In this document: piece after piece, positions 41,837 to 50,251 of the stretch
How positions within the stretch are numbered: position 1 is the first letter of the stretch
Layout: each line of letters opens with the position of its first letter
Assembly: GCF_028283785.1 (NCBI RefSeq)
Contig: NZ_JAPWKB010000019.1
Coordinates: 764,001-828,000 of the forward strand
Source: Paraburkholderia sp.
GTDB lineage: Bacteria > Pseudomonadota > Gammaproteobacteria > Burkholderiales > Burkholderiaceae
Reading direction: 5' to 3'
DNA: 64,000 nt
Made by a program: the position numbers and the translations under genes
Notes under the pieces: model-generated
What the model saw: the letters and a program-made list of their open reading frames with translations, nothing else
Told to the model about the DNA's origin: nothing
The model's database searches: none

Positions 41837-43288
41837 ATGACGACCCTGATTCGTGGCGGCATGGTGATCGATGCGGAGCGTACGTATCGCGCTGACGTGT
41901 TGTGTGCGGACCCACAGGATGGCGGCACGATCCTGCAGATCGGCGCGGACCTCGAGGCGCCTGCGGGTGCGACGATCGTGGACGCGAGCGGACAGTACGT
42001 GATGCCGGGCGGAATCGATCCGCACACGCATATGGAGTTGCCGTTCATGGGCACGACCGCGAGCGACGATTTCTACACGGGCACCGCGGCGGGTCTGGCG
42101 GGCGGCACGACCAGCATCATCGATTTCGTGATTCCGAGTCCGAAGCAGCCGTTGATGGATGCGTTTCGCGAATGGCGCGGCTGGGCGGAGAAGGCGTCGG
42201 CGGATTACGGTTTTCATGTGGCGGTGACATGGTGGGACGAGTCCGTGCATCGCGACATGGGCACGCTCGTGAACGAGCATGGGGTATCGAGTTTCAAGCA
42301 TTTCATGGCCTACAAGAACGCGATCATGGCCGACGACGAAGTGCTGGTGAACAGTTTCACGCGCTCGCTGGAGCTGGGCGCGTTGCCGACCGTGCATGCG
42401 GAGAATGGCGAACTGGTCTTTCAGTTGCAGCGTCAGTTGCTGGCGCGCGGACTGACCGGACCGGAGGCGCATCCATTGTCGCGGCCACCGGAGGTGGAGG
42501 GCGAGGCCGCGAACCGGGCGATCCGGATTGCGCAGGTGTTGGGCGTGCCGGTGTACATCGTGCATGTCTCGGCGAAGGATGCCGTGGATGTGATTGCGCG
42601 AGCGCGCAGCGAGGGTTTGCGTGTGTTTGGGGAAGTGTTACCCGGGCATCTGGTGATCGACGAAGCGGTGTATCGCGATCCCGACTGGAATCGTGCAGCC
42701 GCGCACGTGATGAGTCCGCCGTTCCGTTCGGCCGAGCATCGTGAGGCGCTGTGGCGCGGATTGCAGGCGGGGCAGTTGCATACCACCGCGACCGATCACT
42801 GCGTGTTTTGCGCGTCGCAGAAAGCGATGGGGCGCGAGGACTTCACGAAGATTCCGAACGGATGCGGTGGTGTGGAAGACCGGATGTCGATTTTGTGGCA
42901 TCACGGCGTGAACAGTGGGCGGTTGACGCCGAATGAATTCGTGCGGGTGACGTCGACGAATGCAGCGCAGATTTTCAATCTTTATCCGCGCAAGGGCGCG
43001 GTGCAGGTTGGCGCGGATGCCGATCTTGTCGTGTGGGATCCGGAAGCGACGCGAACGATTTCGGTGAAGACCCATCATCAGAAAGTGGACTTCAATGTGT
43101 TCGAGGGGATGACGGTGAAGGGTGTTGCGACGCAGACGTTTTCGCGTGGCGCGCATGTGTGGAGCGATGGGGATTTGAGGGCGGTTCGCGGGGCAGGGCG
43201 GTATTTGAAACGGCCCGCTAATGGGGCTTATTTTGATGCTGTCAGGGTGGCGAACCGGTTGAAGGAGCCGGTGGCGGTGGAGAGGTGA
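41837..43288 (+). CDS. hydA: dihydropyrimidinase (D-hydantoinase)
   Basis: 483-residue cyclic amidohydrolase opening dihydrouracil to N-carbamoyl-beta-alanine. Binuclear metal-site motifs: GIDPHTHMELPFMG (two His), the carboxylated lysine in SSFKHFMAYKN, His in TVHAENGEL and VYIVHVSAKDA, and Asp in ATTDHCVF. ATG 41837 follows GAGGAGGCAAGCAG; the longer in-frame start at 41735 reads through the repeat. It is the last gene of the pyrimidine cluster and supplies the middle step between PreAT and the M20 hydrolase. Confidence 0.95.
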   Translation: MTTLIRGGMVIDAERTYRADVLCADPQDGGTILQIGADLEAPAGATIVDASGQYVMPGGIDPHTHMELPFMGTTASDDFYTGTAAGLAGGTTSIIDFVIPSPKQPLMDAFREWRGWAEKASADYGFHVAVTWWDESVHRDMGTLVNEHGVSSFKHFMAYKNAIMADDEVLVNSFTRSLELGALPTVHAENGELVFQLQRQLLARGLTGPEAHPLSRPPEVEGEAANRAIRIAQVLGVPVYIVHVSAKDAVDVIARARSEGLRVFGEVLPGHLVIDEAVYRDPDWNRAAAHVMSPPFRSAEHREALWRGLQAGQLHTTATDHCVFCASQKAMGREDFTKIPNGCGGVEDRMSILWHHGVNSGRLTPNEFVRVTSTNAAQIFNLYPRKGAVQVGADADLVVWDPEATRTISVKTHHQKVDFNVFEGMTVKGVATQTFSRGAHVWSDGDLRAVRGAGRYLKRPANGAYFDAVRVANRLKEPVAVER

Positions 43289-43350
43289 AGGTTTGGGGTC
43301 GGTTTGGTTTGGTTTGGTCTGGGTTGGTTGGTCCCGGTTTCACGTCGGTT

Positions 43351-43489
43351 TGCCTGGATCGTCCCTGTGCGGGACCGCACCTACTTTTCTTTGCTCGCGC
43401 AAAGAAAAGTAGGCAAAAGAAAGCGCGTTTACACCGCCACTCCGTAGCGAGTGGCGTCCTCTCAGAACGGGTAGTGGACCGCGCACGAT
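43351..43489 (+). repeat. left arm of long inverted repeat
   Basis: Bases 43351-43431 are the exact reverse complement of 44041-44121 (81 bp). Similarity continues imperfectly to about 43489 (GTAGCGAGTGGCG, CGGGTAGTGGACCGCGC). The arm contains a perfect hairpin, 14-bp stem CTACTTTTCTTTGC (43381-43394) / GCAAAGAAAAGTAG (43399-43412), loop TCGC. Confidence 0.88.
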
Positions 43490-43715
43490 TTGAGTTGTCG
43501 CACCGCTTAAGCTAGTGACAAGGCAGTCATTCGTTCCGGCTGTTCGCTCCGCGACAGCCGACGGGCACAGCCCCGTCTTTTCCTCTCAGCGCCATTCGCG
43601 CACTGCACTCCGTCCGTCACAACACCCATTTTCCTGGCATGCGCCGGTCCGTTCTCGCGCGCAAAATTCCAGGCTAGGCTTAACGTCGAAACCATCGTGG
43701 AGGCGGGTGAATGCC

Positions 43716-43912
43716 GTGGCGCAAACCGGGCCTTGAGCCGGACGCTGGAACGGTCGTGAAGGCTGGCAAATCGGGTGGTGAAAACCGGGCTTTGAGCCGA
43801 CGCCGGAATGGTCCTAAGGAGGGCGGATGCCGTGCGCAAACCGCGCTTCGGGCCGGACGCCGGAACAGTCGAGAAGACCGAAAAATAGCGTGGCGCAAAT
43901 GGGTTTTTGAAG
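43716..43912 (+). repeat. degenerate tandem repeat, about 58-bp period
   Basis: Units begin near 43716, 43775, 43832 and 43890 (periods 59, 57, 58; the last truncated). Each starts GTGGCGCAAACCGGGC-like and includes GAGCCGGACGCCGGAAC-like sequence. The array sits between the inverted-repeat arms. Confidence 0.7.
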
Positions 43913-43985
43913 TGGGCTACCGCCGCGCAGCTGGCGGGATGTGCGGGCGCGGACCACCAAGCCGAACGGAACGCCGACTCCAAAC

Positions 43986-44121
43986 GTGCGCGGTCCACTA
44001 CCCGAAAATTACTAGCCGCCACTCGCTACGAAGCGCGAGGTAAACGCGCTTTCTTTTGCCTACTTTTCTTTGCGCGAGCAAAGAAAAGTAGGTGCGGTCC
44101 CGCACAGGGACGATCCAGGCA
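43986..44121 (-). repeat. right arm of long inverted repeat
   Basis: Reverse-complement partner of 43351-43489, exact over 44041-44121 and imperfect back to 43986. It contains the same 14-bp hairpin in inverted orientation. Confidence 0.88.
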
Positions 44122-44198
44122 GACCAGCGTGAATACAGGACGCGCACGCGACGCCATGAGCAACCAAACCAACACCATGCGAACCGCAAAACGCACCC

Positions 44199-44254
44199 GG
44201 TCCCGCACAGGGACGATCCAGGCAAACCACCGCGAAACCGGGACAACCAACCCA
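44199..44254 (-). repeat. third, partial copy of the repeat-arm end
   Basis: Starts GGTCCCGCACAGGGACGATC, identical to 44095-44114, and continues in near-exact inverted match to 43318-43374. The copy lacks the hairpin half. Confidence 0.8.
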
Positions 44255-44546
44255 CGCCACCCCAAACCCGCCACCCAACCCCCATTCCCATTTGCGTTAA
44301 ACTCCCGCGACATTCCCGCCACGTGGGGCGCAGCGACCCGCCGCCAGTCAGGGGCGAGCCCAAAAATGGCCCGCCGCAGGCGCCCAAAAGGCGTCCAGAA
44401 AGCGCCATATAACCCCACGGCATATGATTCGAAAACCAGATGCTTTGTGGAAGCCCCGCTGGTTTGCTACAGTCCGCCGCAAGCAAAAAAGCTGTAGCGA
44501 ACACTAGCCCAACACCACGAATCACATCTCTCCGGAGCCCAACGAC

Positions 44547-45326
44547 ATGAAAATCCGTTCCATCCTGCTGGTAGCGCTGCTGCAAGCCGTCACCGCAACC
44601 GCCGCTTTCGCCGCCGACAACCTCGCGCAAATCAAGCAGGCCGGTGTGTTCAAGATCGGCACCGAAGGTACCTACGCACCGTTCACGTTCCATGACGCGT
44701 CGGGCAAACTGACGGGCTTCGACGTCGAAATCGGTACGGCAATCGCGCAACGCCTGGGCGTCAAGCCGGAATTCATCGAAGGCAAATGGGACGGCCTGAT
44801 CGCAGGTCTCGATGTCAATCGCTATGACGCGGTTATCAACGAAGTCGGTATCACCGATGCCCGTAAGGTCAAATACGATTTCTCGGAGCCGTACATCACG
44901 TCGCATCCGGCGCTGATCGTCAAATCGGACAACACGAGCATCAAGACTTTCGACGATCTGAAAGGCAAGAAGTCGGCCAATACGCTGACCAGCAACTTCG
45001 GCAAACTGGCCGCGGCGCATGGCGCCGACGTCGTGCCGGTGCAAGGCTTCAACGAATCGATCGACCTGCTGCTGTCGGGCCGCGTCGATGCCACCGTCAA
45101 CGATTCGCTGTCGTACCTCGACTTCAAGAAGCATAAGCCGGACGCCAAGGTGAAGATCGCCGCGCTCGACAACGCCGCCGATAGCGGCGACCAGTCGGCC
45201 GTGCTGATCCGCAAGGGCAACCCCGAACTGCAAGCCGCGATCAACAAGGCGCTCGCCGACATGAAGAAAGACGGCACGTACGAAAAGATTTCGAAGAAGT
45301 ATTTCGGCAAGGACGTCTCCCAGTAA
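44547..45326 (+). CDS. polar amino acid/cystine-type ABC transporter substrate-binding protein
   Basis: 259 residues with a Sec signal peptide (MKIRSILLVALLQAVTATAA, cleavage after FAA). The SBP family 3 fold is clear: KIGTEGTYAPFTFHDASGKL, GFDVEIGTAIAQRLGVKPEF, and KWDGLIAGLDVNRYDAVINE, which closely resembles the cystine-binding TcyJ/FliY of E. coli. It delivers the ligand to the permease and ATPase encoded directly downstream (gap 20 bp). Cystine is the best guess; other polar amino acids are possible. Confidence 0.92.
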   Translation: MKIRSILLVALLQAVTATAAFAADNLAQIKQAGVFKIGTEGTYAPFTFHDASGKLTGFDVEIGTAIAQRLGVKPEFIEGKWDGLIAGLDVNRYDAVINEVGITDARKVKYDFSEPYITSHPALIVKSDNTSIKTFDDLKGKKSANTLTSNFGKLAAAHGADVVPVQGFNESIDLLLSGRVDATVNDSLSYLDFKKHKPDAKVKIAALDNAADSGDQSAVLIRKGNPELQAAINKALADMKKDGTYEKISKKYFGKDVSQ

Positions 45327-45346
45327 TCCTGTCGCGAGTCTGAATC

Positions 45347-46024
45347 ATGCCCGCCTGGTTGCATCTGATGGCGCAGTCGCTGTGGCCCCTGCTGTATGCG
45401 GGGCTGGTGTTCACTGTGCCGCTTACTCTCGCATCGTTCGCTCTCGGTCTGACGCTCGCGTTTGTCGTCGCGTTGGTGCGCCTGTTCGGACCTGCATGGT
45501 CCGTCGCGATCGTGCGTTTCTACGTCTGGCTGATCCGCGGTTCGCCACTGCTCGTGCAGCTGTTCGTGATCTTCTACGGCCTGCCGAACGTGGGTATCGT
45601 GCTCGATCCGCTGACGGCGGCGATCATCGGTTTTTCGCTGAACGTCGGTGCGTATAACTCCGAAGTGATTCGTGGCGTCATCGAGTCGATTCCCAAAGGA
45701 CAGTGGGAGGCCGCGTATTCGATGGGCATGACGCGCGCGCAGGCATTGCGTCGCGCGATCCTGCCGCAAGCGGCGCGCGTGGCATTGCCGCCGTTGTCGA
45801 ACTCGTTTATCGCGCTGGTCAAGGACACGTCGCTTGCCGCTGTGCTGACGGTGCCCGAAGTGTTTCAGGCCGCACAGCGAATCGCGTCGGTCACCTACGA
45901 ACCGCTGATTCTCTACACGGAAGCAGCATTGGTGTACCTGCTGTTCAGCTCGGTACTGTCGTCCGCGCAAGTTCGTCTCGAACGCAAGTTCGGCCGTCAC
46001 GCGCTTTTCCAGACGGGTAACTGA
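45347..46024 (+). CDS. amino acid ABC transporter permease
   Basis: 225-residue HisM/TcyL-type permease with about five membrane segments. The ATPase-coupling EAA loop reads EAAYSMGMTRAQALRRAILP, and WLIRGSPLLVQLFVIFYGLP is the typical segment before it. The stop codon overlaps the ATPase start (ATGA), so the two are translationally coupled. A single permease gene implies a homodimeric channel. Confidence 0.95.
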   Translation: MPAWLHLMAQSLWPLLYAGLVFTVPLTLASFALGLTLAFVVALVRLFGPAWSVAIVRFYVWLIRGSPLLVQLFVIFYGLPNVGIVLDPLTAAIIGFSLNVGAYNSEVIRGVIESIPKGQWEAAYSMGMTRAQALRRAILPQAARVALPPLSNSFIALVKDTSLAAVLTVPEVFQAAQRIASVTYEPLILYTEAALVYLLFSSVLSSAQVRLERKFGRHALFQTGN

Positions 46025-46791
46025 TGATCAAGCTGGATAACATCGACAAGTATTTCGGCGAGCACAAGGTGCTCGATTCGGTGAATCTGCATCTCGCGGC
46101 CGGTAACGTTACCGCGTTGATCGGACCGTCGGGCAGCGGCAAGAGCACCTTGCTGCGCTGCGTGAATCTGCTCGAAATTCCCGAGGCGGGTTCGCTCGAA
46201 CTCGGCGATCAGCGGATCGTATTCAATCGCGACACGAAGCCTTCGCGCGACGCGGTGCTCGGTGTGCGGCGTCGTACCGGCATGGTGTTCCAGAACTTCC
46301 AGCTGTTTCCTCACCTGACGGTGATCCAGAACGTGATGGAAGGTCTGCTGACCGTGCAGAAGTGGAACAAGGAACGCGCTCGCGTGCGTGCGCAGGAATT
46401 GCTGACGAAGGTCGGCATTGCGCACAAGGCCGATGCGTGGCCTGCGACGCTGTCGGGCGGTCAGCAGCAGCGCGTGGCGATTGCGCGCGCGCTTGCGCCT
46501 TCGCCGGAAGTGCTGTTGTGCGACGAGCCGACGTCGGCGCTCGATCCCGGTCTTGCGGCCGAAGTAGTCGAAGTGCTGAAGCAGCTCGCGAAAGAAGGCA
46601 TGACGATGCTGATGGCGACGCACGATCTGCGGCTTGCCGCATCGATTGCGCGCGACGTTGTGTTTCTGAGCAACGGTGTGATCGTCGAGCAGGGTGCGTC
46701 GCGCGATATCTTCACCCGACCGCGTGCGCCCGAAACCGCGCGTTTCGTCGAAACGCTCACGCACAGTCTGCCGGAATCGTGGGGACAGTAA
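46024..46791 (+). CDS. amino acid ABC transporter ATP-binding protein
   Basis: 255-residue ATPase: Walker A GPSGSGKST, signature LSGGQQQRVAIARALA, Walker B VLLCDEPTSALDPG and the H-loop MATHDLR. The family is the GlnQ/HisP/TcyN polar amino acid group. It is the third gene of the importer operon, with an intrinsic terminator 31 bp after the stop. Confidence 0.96.
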   Translation: MIKLDNIDKYFGEHKVLDSVNLHLAAGNVTALIGPSGSGKSTLLRCVNLLEIPEAGSLELGDQRIVFNRDTKPSRDAVLGVRRRTGMVFQNFQLFPHLTVIQNVMEGLLTVQKWNKERARVRAQELLTKVGIAHKADAWPATLSGGQQQRVAIARALAPSPEVLLCDEPTSALDPGLAAEVVEVLKQLAKEGMTMLMATHDLRLAASIARDVVFLSNGVIVEQGASRDIFTRPRAPETARFVETLTHSLPESWGQ

Positions 46792-46822
46792 CGCCTGTTT
46801 CGCTTCACGGACGCAAAAACGG

Positions 46823-46858
46823 AAACGCCGCTATCGATCGATAGCGGCGTTTTTTTTC
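46823..46858 (+). terminator. intrinsic terminator of the ABC operon
   Basis: 12-bp stem AAACGCCGCTAT (46823-46834) / ATAGCGGCGTTT (46841-46852) with loop CGATCG, followed by a run of T. Confidence 0.92.
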
Positions 46859-46905
46859 GTACGTGCGCGGTGATGCAATCGTCGCGGTAACCGGGGTCGG
46901 TCCGC

Positions 46906-47799
46906 TTACTGCGGTTTGACGAATCGCAGCGTCATCCGGTCGGATTCGCCGATCGCGGCAAAGCTCGCCTTGTCGATGTCGCCGCCTTTGTAGCTGGGCG
47001 GCAACGACCACACGCCGTTCGGATGCTGCGTGGTGTCGCGCGAATTGTGATTCACGGGACTCGACCCGGCCAGTTCGAAACCGGCCGCGCGCGCATGCTG
47101 GATCACATACGCCTCGGTCACGTAGCCGCTATCGATCATCTGTTGAAGCGTGGTTCCAGGCCGTGCGCGATGTTCCTCGACGCCCAGCACGCCGCCCGGT
47201 TTGAGCGCAGCATAGAACGCATGAAAATTCGCGTCGATCTGACCGTCCTTGATCCAGTTGTGGATATTGCGGAAGGTCAGCACGGCGTCGAACGTGGCAT
47301 TCGAATCGAAGCCCTGAAACTGGCCGTCGCGTAACGTGCCGATCACGACGCCGCCGTAAAGCGCAGGCGTGGCGGCAAACTTGCGCGCGAGTGCGGCGCG
47401 GCTCGCCTGTTCCTCGGCGTCGTCTTCATGCGACGGACTGTCGTATTCCGCTTCGTAAAGCTTGCCGTCGGCGTGCAGCCACGGCGCGAGGATGTCGGTG
47501 TACCAGCCGCCGCCGGGCGCAATTTCCAGCACGGTCTGCGTCGGCGTGACGCCGAAGAATTGCAAGGTTTGCGCGGGATGCCGGTAGACGTCGCGCGCTC
47601 TGGCGCGGTCGGTGCGTTGCGGGCCGGCGATGGCCGCCTGTAACGTCGTCGGTGCGGTTGCTGCGGTTGCGGATGCGTCCGCAGTGTCGGTGCGCGGCTT
47701 CGGCGTCATCGTGCATCCGGCCGCGAGCAACGACGCGCCCAGCATGATCGACGTGGCGAGCCGGAGGGTGGCGAAGGGATGTGAGGTGATCGGTGGCAT
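46906..47799 (-). CDS. predicted SAM-dependent methyltransferase with export signal
   Basis: 297 residues. The N-terminus has a signal-like stretch ending SLLAAGCTM, an imperfect lipobox (Ala at -3). The rest is a class I methyltransferase-like fold: VLEIAPGGGWYTDILAPWL is motif I, and FDAVLTFRNIHNW and LKPGGVLGVEEHRA correspond to later motifs. It resembles the predicted methyltransferases of COG4798. Export would be odd, because SAM is cytoplasmic, so the domain may have another role outside the membrane. It is a monocistronic minus-strand gene. Confidence 0.8.
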   Translation of the reverse strand: MPPITSHPFATLRLATSIMLGASLLAAGCTMTPKPRTDTADASATAATAPTTLQAAIAGPQRTDRARARDVYRHPAQTLQFFGVTPTQTVLEIAPGGGWYTDILAPWLHADGKLYEAEYDSPSHEDDAEEQASRAALARKFAATPALYGGVVIGTLRDGQFQGFDSNATFDAVLTFRNIHNWIKDGQIDANFHAFYAALKPGGVLGVEEHRARPGTTLQQMIDSGYVTEAYVIQHARAAGFELAGSSPVNHNSRDTTQHPNGVWSLPPSYKGGDIDKASFAAIGESDRMTLRFVKPQ

Positions 47800-48025
47800 G
47801 GCAGGCTCGGGTCAGAGATTGGGGCATTCGCGAAGGCGCATCGTCGTCGTCGGCATGGTCTTCGCGGCGATTCGTATAAGGATAGGCGATCGGGCGTGCT
47901 GCGTGCTTCTGCATCCGCATGCGTGCGATGTGCGTATAGGGGAAAGGGCTGCTGTCTCTCGTGTGAGCGCGTGGTTTTTGCGTTGACGGTGGCGCGTGGT
48001 CTCACTCTTGTCGAAGGAGATGGAC

Positions 48026-48331
48026 ATGAACATGAATCATCTGGCTAGCAAGGTTTCGGTCGTCGTACTGGGTATTGGACTGACATGTGGCGCGTTCGCG
48101 CAAGGGCTGACGCCACAGGACGACATTCACGCAGCGCAGAACAGCACGCGGCTGATGCCGAACGCCGCGCGCGGCAGCGAGTATCCGACGCACGGCAACC
48201 GCCAGGCGGGTGAGATGGAACTCAACCCGACCGACCCGAGGGCGCAACTCGTCAACGGTTTGCCCAACAATACCCAGGCGGGCGGATATGGCTCGCCGCT
48301 GGCGGGATGGCGAGGCGGTGTAACGCAGTGA
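48026..48331 (+). CDS. small secreted hypothetical protein
   Basis: 101 residues. AAGGAG (48014-48019) lies 6 bp before the ATG at 48026; ATGs at 48020 and 48032 are alternatives. A Sec signal peptide (SKVSVVVLGIGLTCGAFA|Q) leaves a mature chain of about 75 residues rich in Asn, Gly and Pro (NTQAGGYGSPLAGWRGGVTQ at the end). No domain is recognised. It is likely periplasmic. Confidence 0.72.
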   Translation: MNMNHLASKVSVVVLGIGLTCGAFAQGLTPQDDIHAAQNSTRLMPNAARGSEYPTHGNRQAGEMELNPTDPRAQLVNGLPNNTQAGGYGSPLAGWRGGVTQ

Positions 48332-48411
48332 CAGTGTGGCGCTGCCGGTGCGCGAGGAAGCCATACGCTACAATCCCCGACAGCTAAAACCCCACTTCCT
48401 GCGCCCGTTCA

Positions 48412-48855
48412 ATGACTATTCGAATCACTCTCGCATGCGTGACGCTCGCCGCCCTCGTGGCGGGTTGCGTCAGCGTCTACACGAATCCCAGCGCCTGCGA
48501 GCAGACGATGCGCAGCAAACTGGCGGAGACGTCGGCGGAGCCTGGGCGTGTCGCGATCACGCATACGGGGACGGCGATTCACGGCGAACGCGTGGTGGTC
48601 GAAGCCACGGTCACGCGGGATATGACCGCGTCCGAGGCTGCGGCCGCGAAGCCGGAGTCGGACCCGACGCTGCTCGGCAAAGTGGTGGCGCTGGCCACGC
48701 CGAAGCGCGACAACGGCAAGCCCAAAAAGATCGTCGAGCAGGCGGCCGCCGAATGCTCGTTCGATGGCAAAACGCTGTCGGCGTTTCATTGGCTCAATCC
48801 CGCGAAGCTCGTCAAACTCAACGACGACACGGTAAATCACGAATCGGACGAGTAA
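48412..48855 (+). CDS. hypothetical lipoprotein
   Basis: 147 residues with a lipoprotein signal (MTIRITLACVTLAALVAGC; lipobox VAGC, +2 Val suggesting the outer membrane). The mature part has two further Cys (PSACEQTM, AAECSFDGK) that could form a disulfide, and a repeated V-EAT-VT pattern suggesting a beta-rich fold. No family is recognised. It lies 80 bp after the small secreted protein on the same strand. Confidence 0.7.
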   Translation: MTIRITLACVTLAALVAGCVSVYTNPSACEQTMRSKLAETSAEPGRVAITHTGTAIHGERVVVEATVTRDMTASEAAAAKPESDPTLLGKVVALATPKRDNGKPKKIVEQAAAECSFDGKTLSAFHWLNPAKLVKLNDDTVNHESDE

Positions 48856-48937
48856 GCGTCGCCGCATGTGCGCGCGGTCCGGCCGGATCGCGTGAGCCGA
48901 AGGCGGTCGCAGACCGCCGCTCGCCGTCATCCCACCA

Positions 48938-50239
48938 TCAGAATGCGAAATACGGTCCGCTGCCGGCCGTGGTCGCGCGCGACGCGATGGCCGTAAAAAC
49001 GCGTCGTCCGAAGAAAAACGGCAATCCCCATCCGAAGCTGTTGCTCGCGATGCCCGCGAGATTGTCGAACGCATAGTTCACGCTCGAAAACAGGTTGCGC
49101 GAGTTCGCGACCGTAAACGTCACCGGGCGGGCCGCGCCGTCGCTGCCGGCGACGCTCGCGCTTTTCGTTTGCGGCGACGCCGGGCAATACCAGTACCCGC
49201 ATTGCGTGAGATCGGCGCTGCTGAAAAACACCGCATTCGACCCGCTGTCGATGTAGCTGCGCGTGAAGTTCGTCCCGTCGATGGTCGTGGTGACGAAGCC
49301 GCTTTGGGAATTCGCTTTCAGCACGGTCGCGCCGGCGACCGTATTGTTCGACTGCGTATCGATGCCGAAAATCATCGAGCCCGTCACCGATACCGCGCCC
49401 GCATCGGGCACGTCCGGCAGATCGATCACGACGCCGTTGTTATCGAGCGCGAAACGGCTTACGGGGTTGGTCACCTGCGACGCGACCGGTTGCGCGCTGG
49501 CCGCACACGTGCCGTCCGTGCACGCGTAATACCAGCGGGGCAGAGCCGCGTTCGCGCAGCCGCTGCCGCAATCGGCGGCGAACAGGCCGACGCCCAGAAT
49601 GCCGTTGCTGTGCAGCGCCGTGCTGGACTGCATCGGCGAGCCGGTGGCGGCGCAATCGGCCGGCGTCGTGGGGACGGCGGGGTCGGCGATCAGCTGGATC
49701 GGCACCGATCCGGCCAGCTGTCCGGCCATCCGGACGTCGGCGAGACGGACCGTGCCCCATGTGAAGCCGCCGCCGAAAACCGCGCATTCGGCGCTGGTCG
49801 TGCCTGTATTCGACGACCCGCCCGACGACGTGCCGGGCGTCACCGCGCCGAGCGACATGCTGGCGGGCAACGCCGACGCCAGCACGCGCAGGCCGTGCGA
49901 ACCCGTGTCCACCTGGATGTTATCGATGGTCGCGCAGTTCGACGTGCCGGGCGCGCAGACGGTCACGCTGGTGGTCAGCATGTTGCGCGTCAGGCCGGGC
50001 GCGGTGGTGACGGTAATCGGCTGGACGTTCGCGAGCGTCGATTGCGGGATCGAAACCGGCGCCGACGCAGCCGGTGCACTCGCCGCGACAGGCGCGGACG
50101 CGCCGTTACCGTTCCCGCCGCCGTTCGTACCGTTTCCAGCGTTTCCGCTACTTCCGCTGTCCGATCCGCCGCCGCCGCACGCGGCGAGCGCCACCACGAC
50201 CGTCGCGCCGGTCAACGCGCCAATCCAAGCTTTCGACAT
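48938..50239 (-). CDS. DUF3443 family lipoprotein
   Basis: 433 residues with a lipoprotein signal (LTGATVVVALAAC, then a Gly/Ser/Asn-rich linker GGGGSDSGSSGNAGNGTNGG). The mature protein has NIQVDTGSHGLRVLASALP, an aspartic-protease-like DTGS segment, and several Cys pairs typical of an exported fold. It matches my recollection of DUF3443, found next to DUF2844 in Burkholderia and relatives. The DTGS motif hints at a retropepsin-like fold, but catalysis is unproven. It is translated with the upstream DUF2844 gene (12-bp gap). Confidence 0.8.
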   Translation of the reverse strand: MSKAWIGALTGATVVVALAACGGGGSDSGSSGNAGNGTNGGGNGNGASAPVAASAPAASAPVSIPQSTLANVQPITVTTAPGLTRNMLTTSVTVCAPGTSNCATIDNIQVDTGSHGLRVLASALPASMSLGAVTPGTSSGGSSNTGTTSAECAVFGGGFTWGTVRLADVRMAGQLAGSVPIQLIADPAVPTTPADCAATGSPMQSSTALHSNGILGVGLFAADCGSGCANAALPRWYYACTDGTCAASAQPVASQVTNPVSRFALDNNGVVIDLPDVPDAGAVSVTGSMIFGIDTQSNNTVAGATVLKANSQSGFVTTTIDGTNFTRSYIDSGSNAVFFSSADLTQCGYWYCPASPQTKSASVAGSDGAARPVTFTVANSRNLFSSVNYAFDNLAGIASNSFGWGLPFFFGRRVFTAIASRATTAGSGPYFAF

Positions 50240-50251
50240 CGCGCGCTCCGG

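Larger units (their letters stand above)
43289..44546. other. gene-free repeat block
   Basis: About 1.26 kb with no supported gene. It is built of a large imperfect inverted repeat, a third partial copy, a tandem array and GGTTT/CCAAA-rich simple sequence. Open frames in it are Arg/Ala-rich and cover both repeat arms, so I treat them as chance. Confidence 0.75.

Noticed and set aside
43998..45233. 411-codon minus-strand frame spanning the repeat block and the ABC binding-protein gene
   Set aside because: Half mirrors a clear SBP gene and half reads through the repeats; no start signal.
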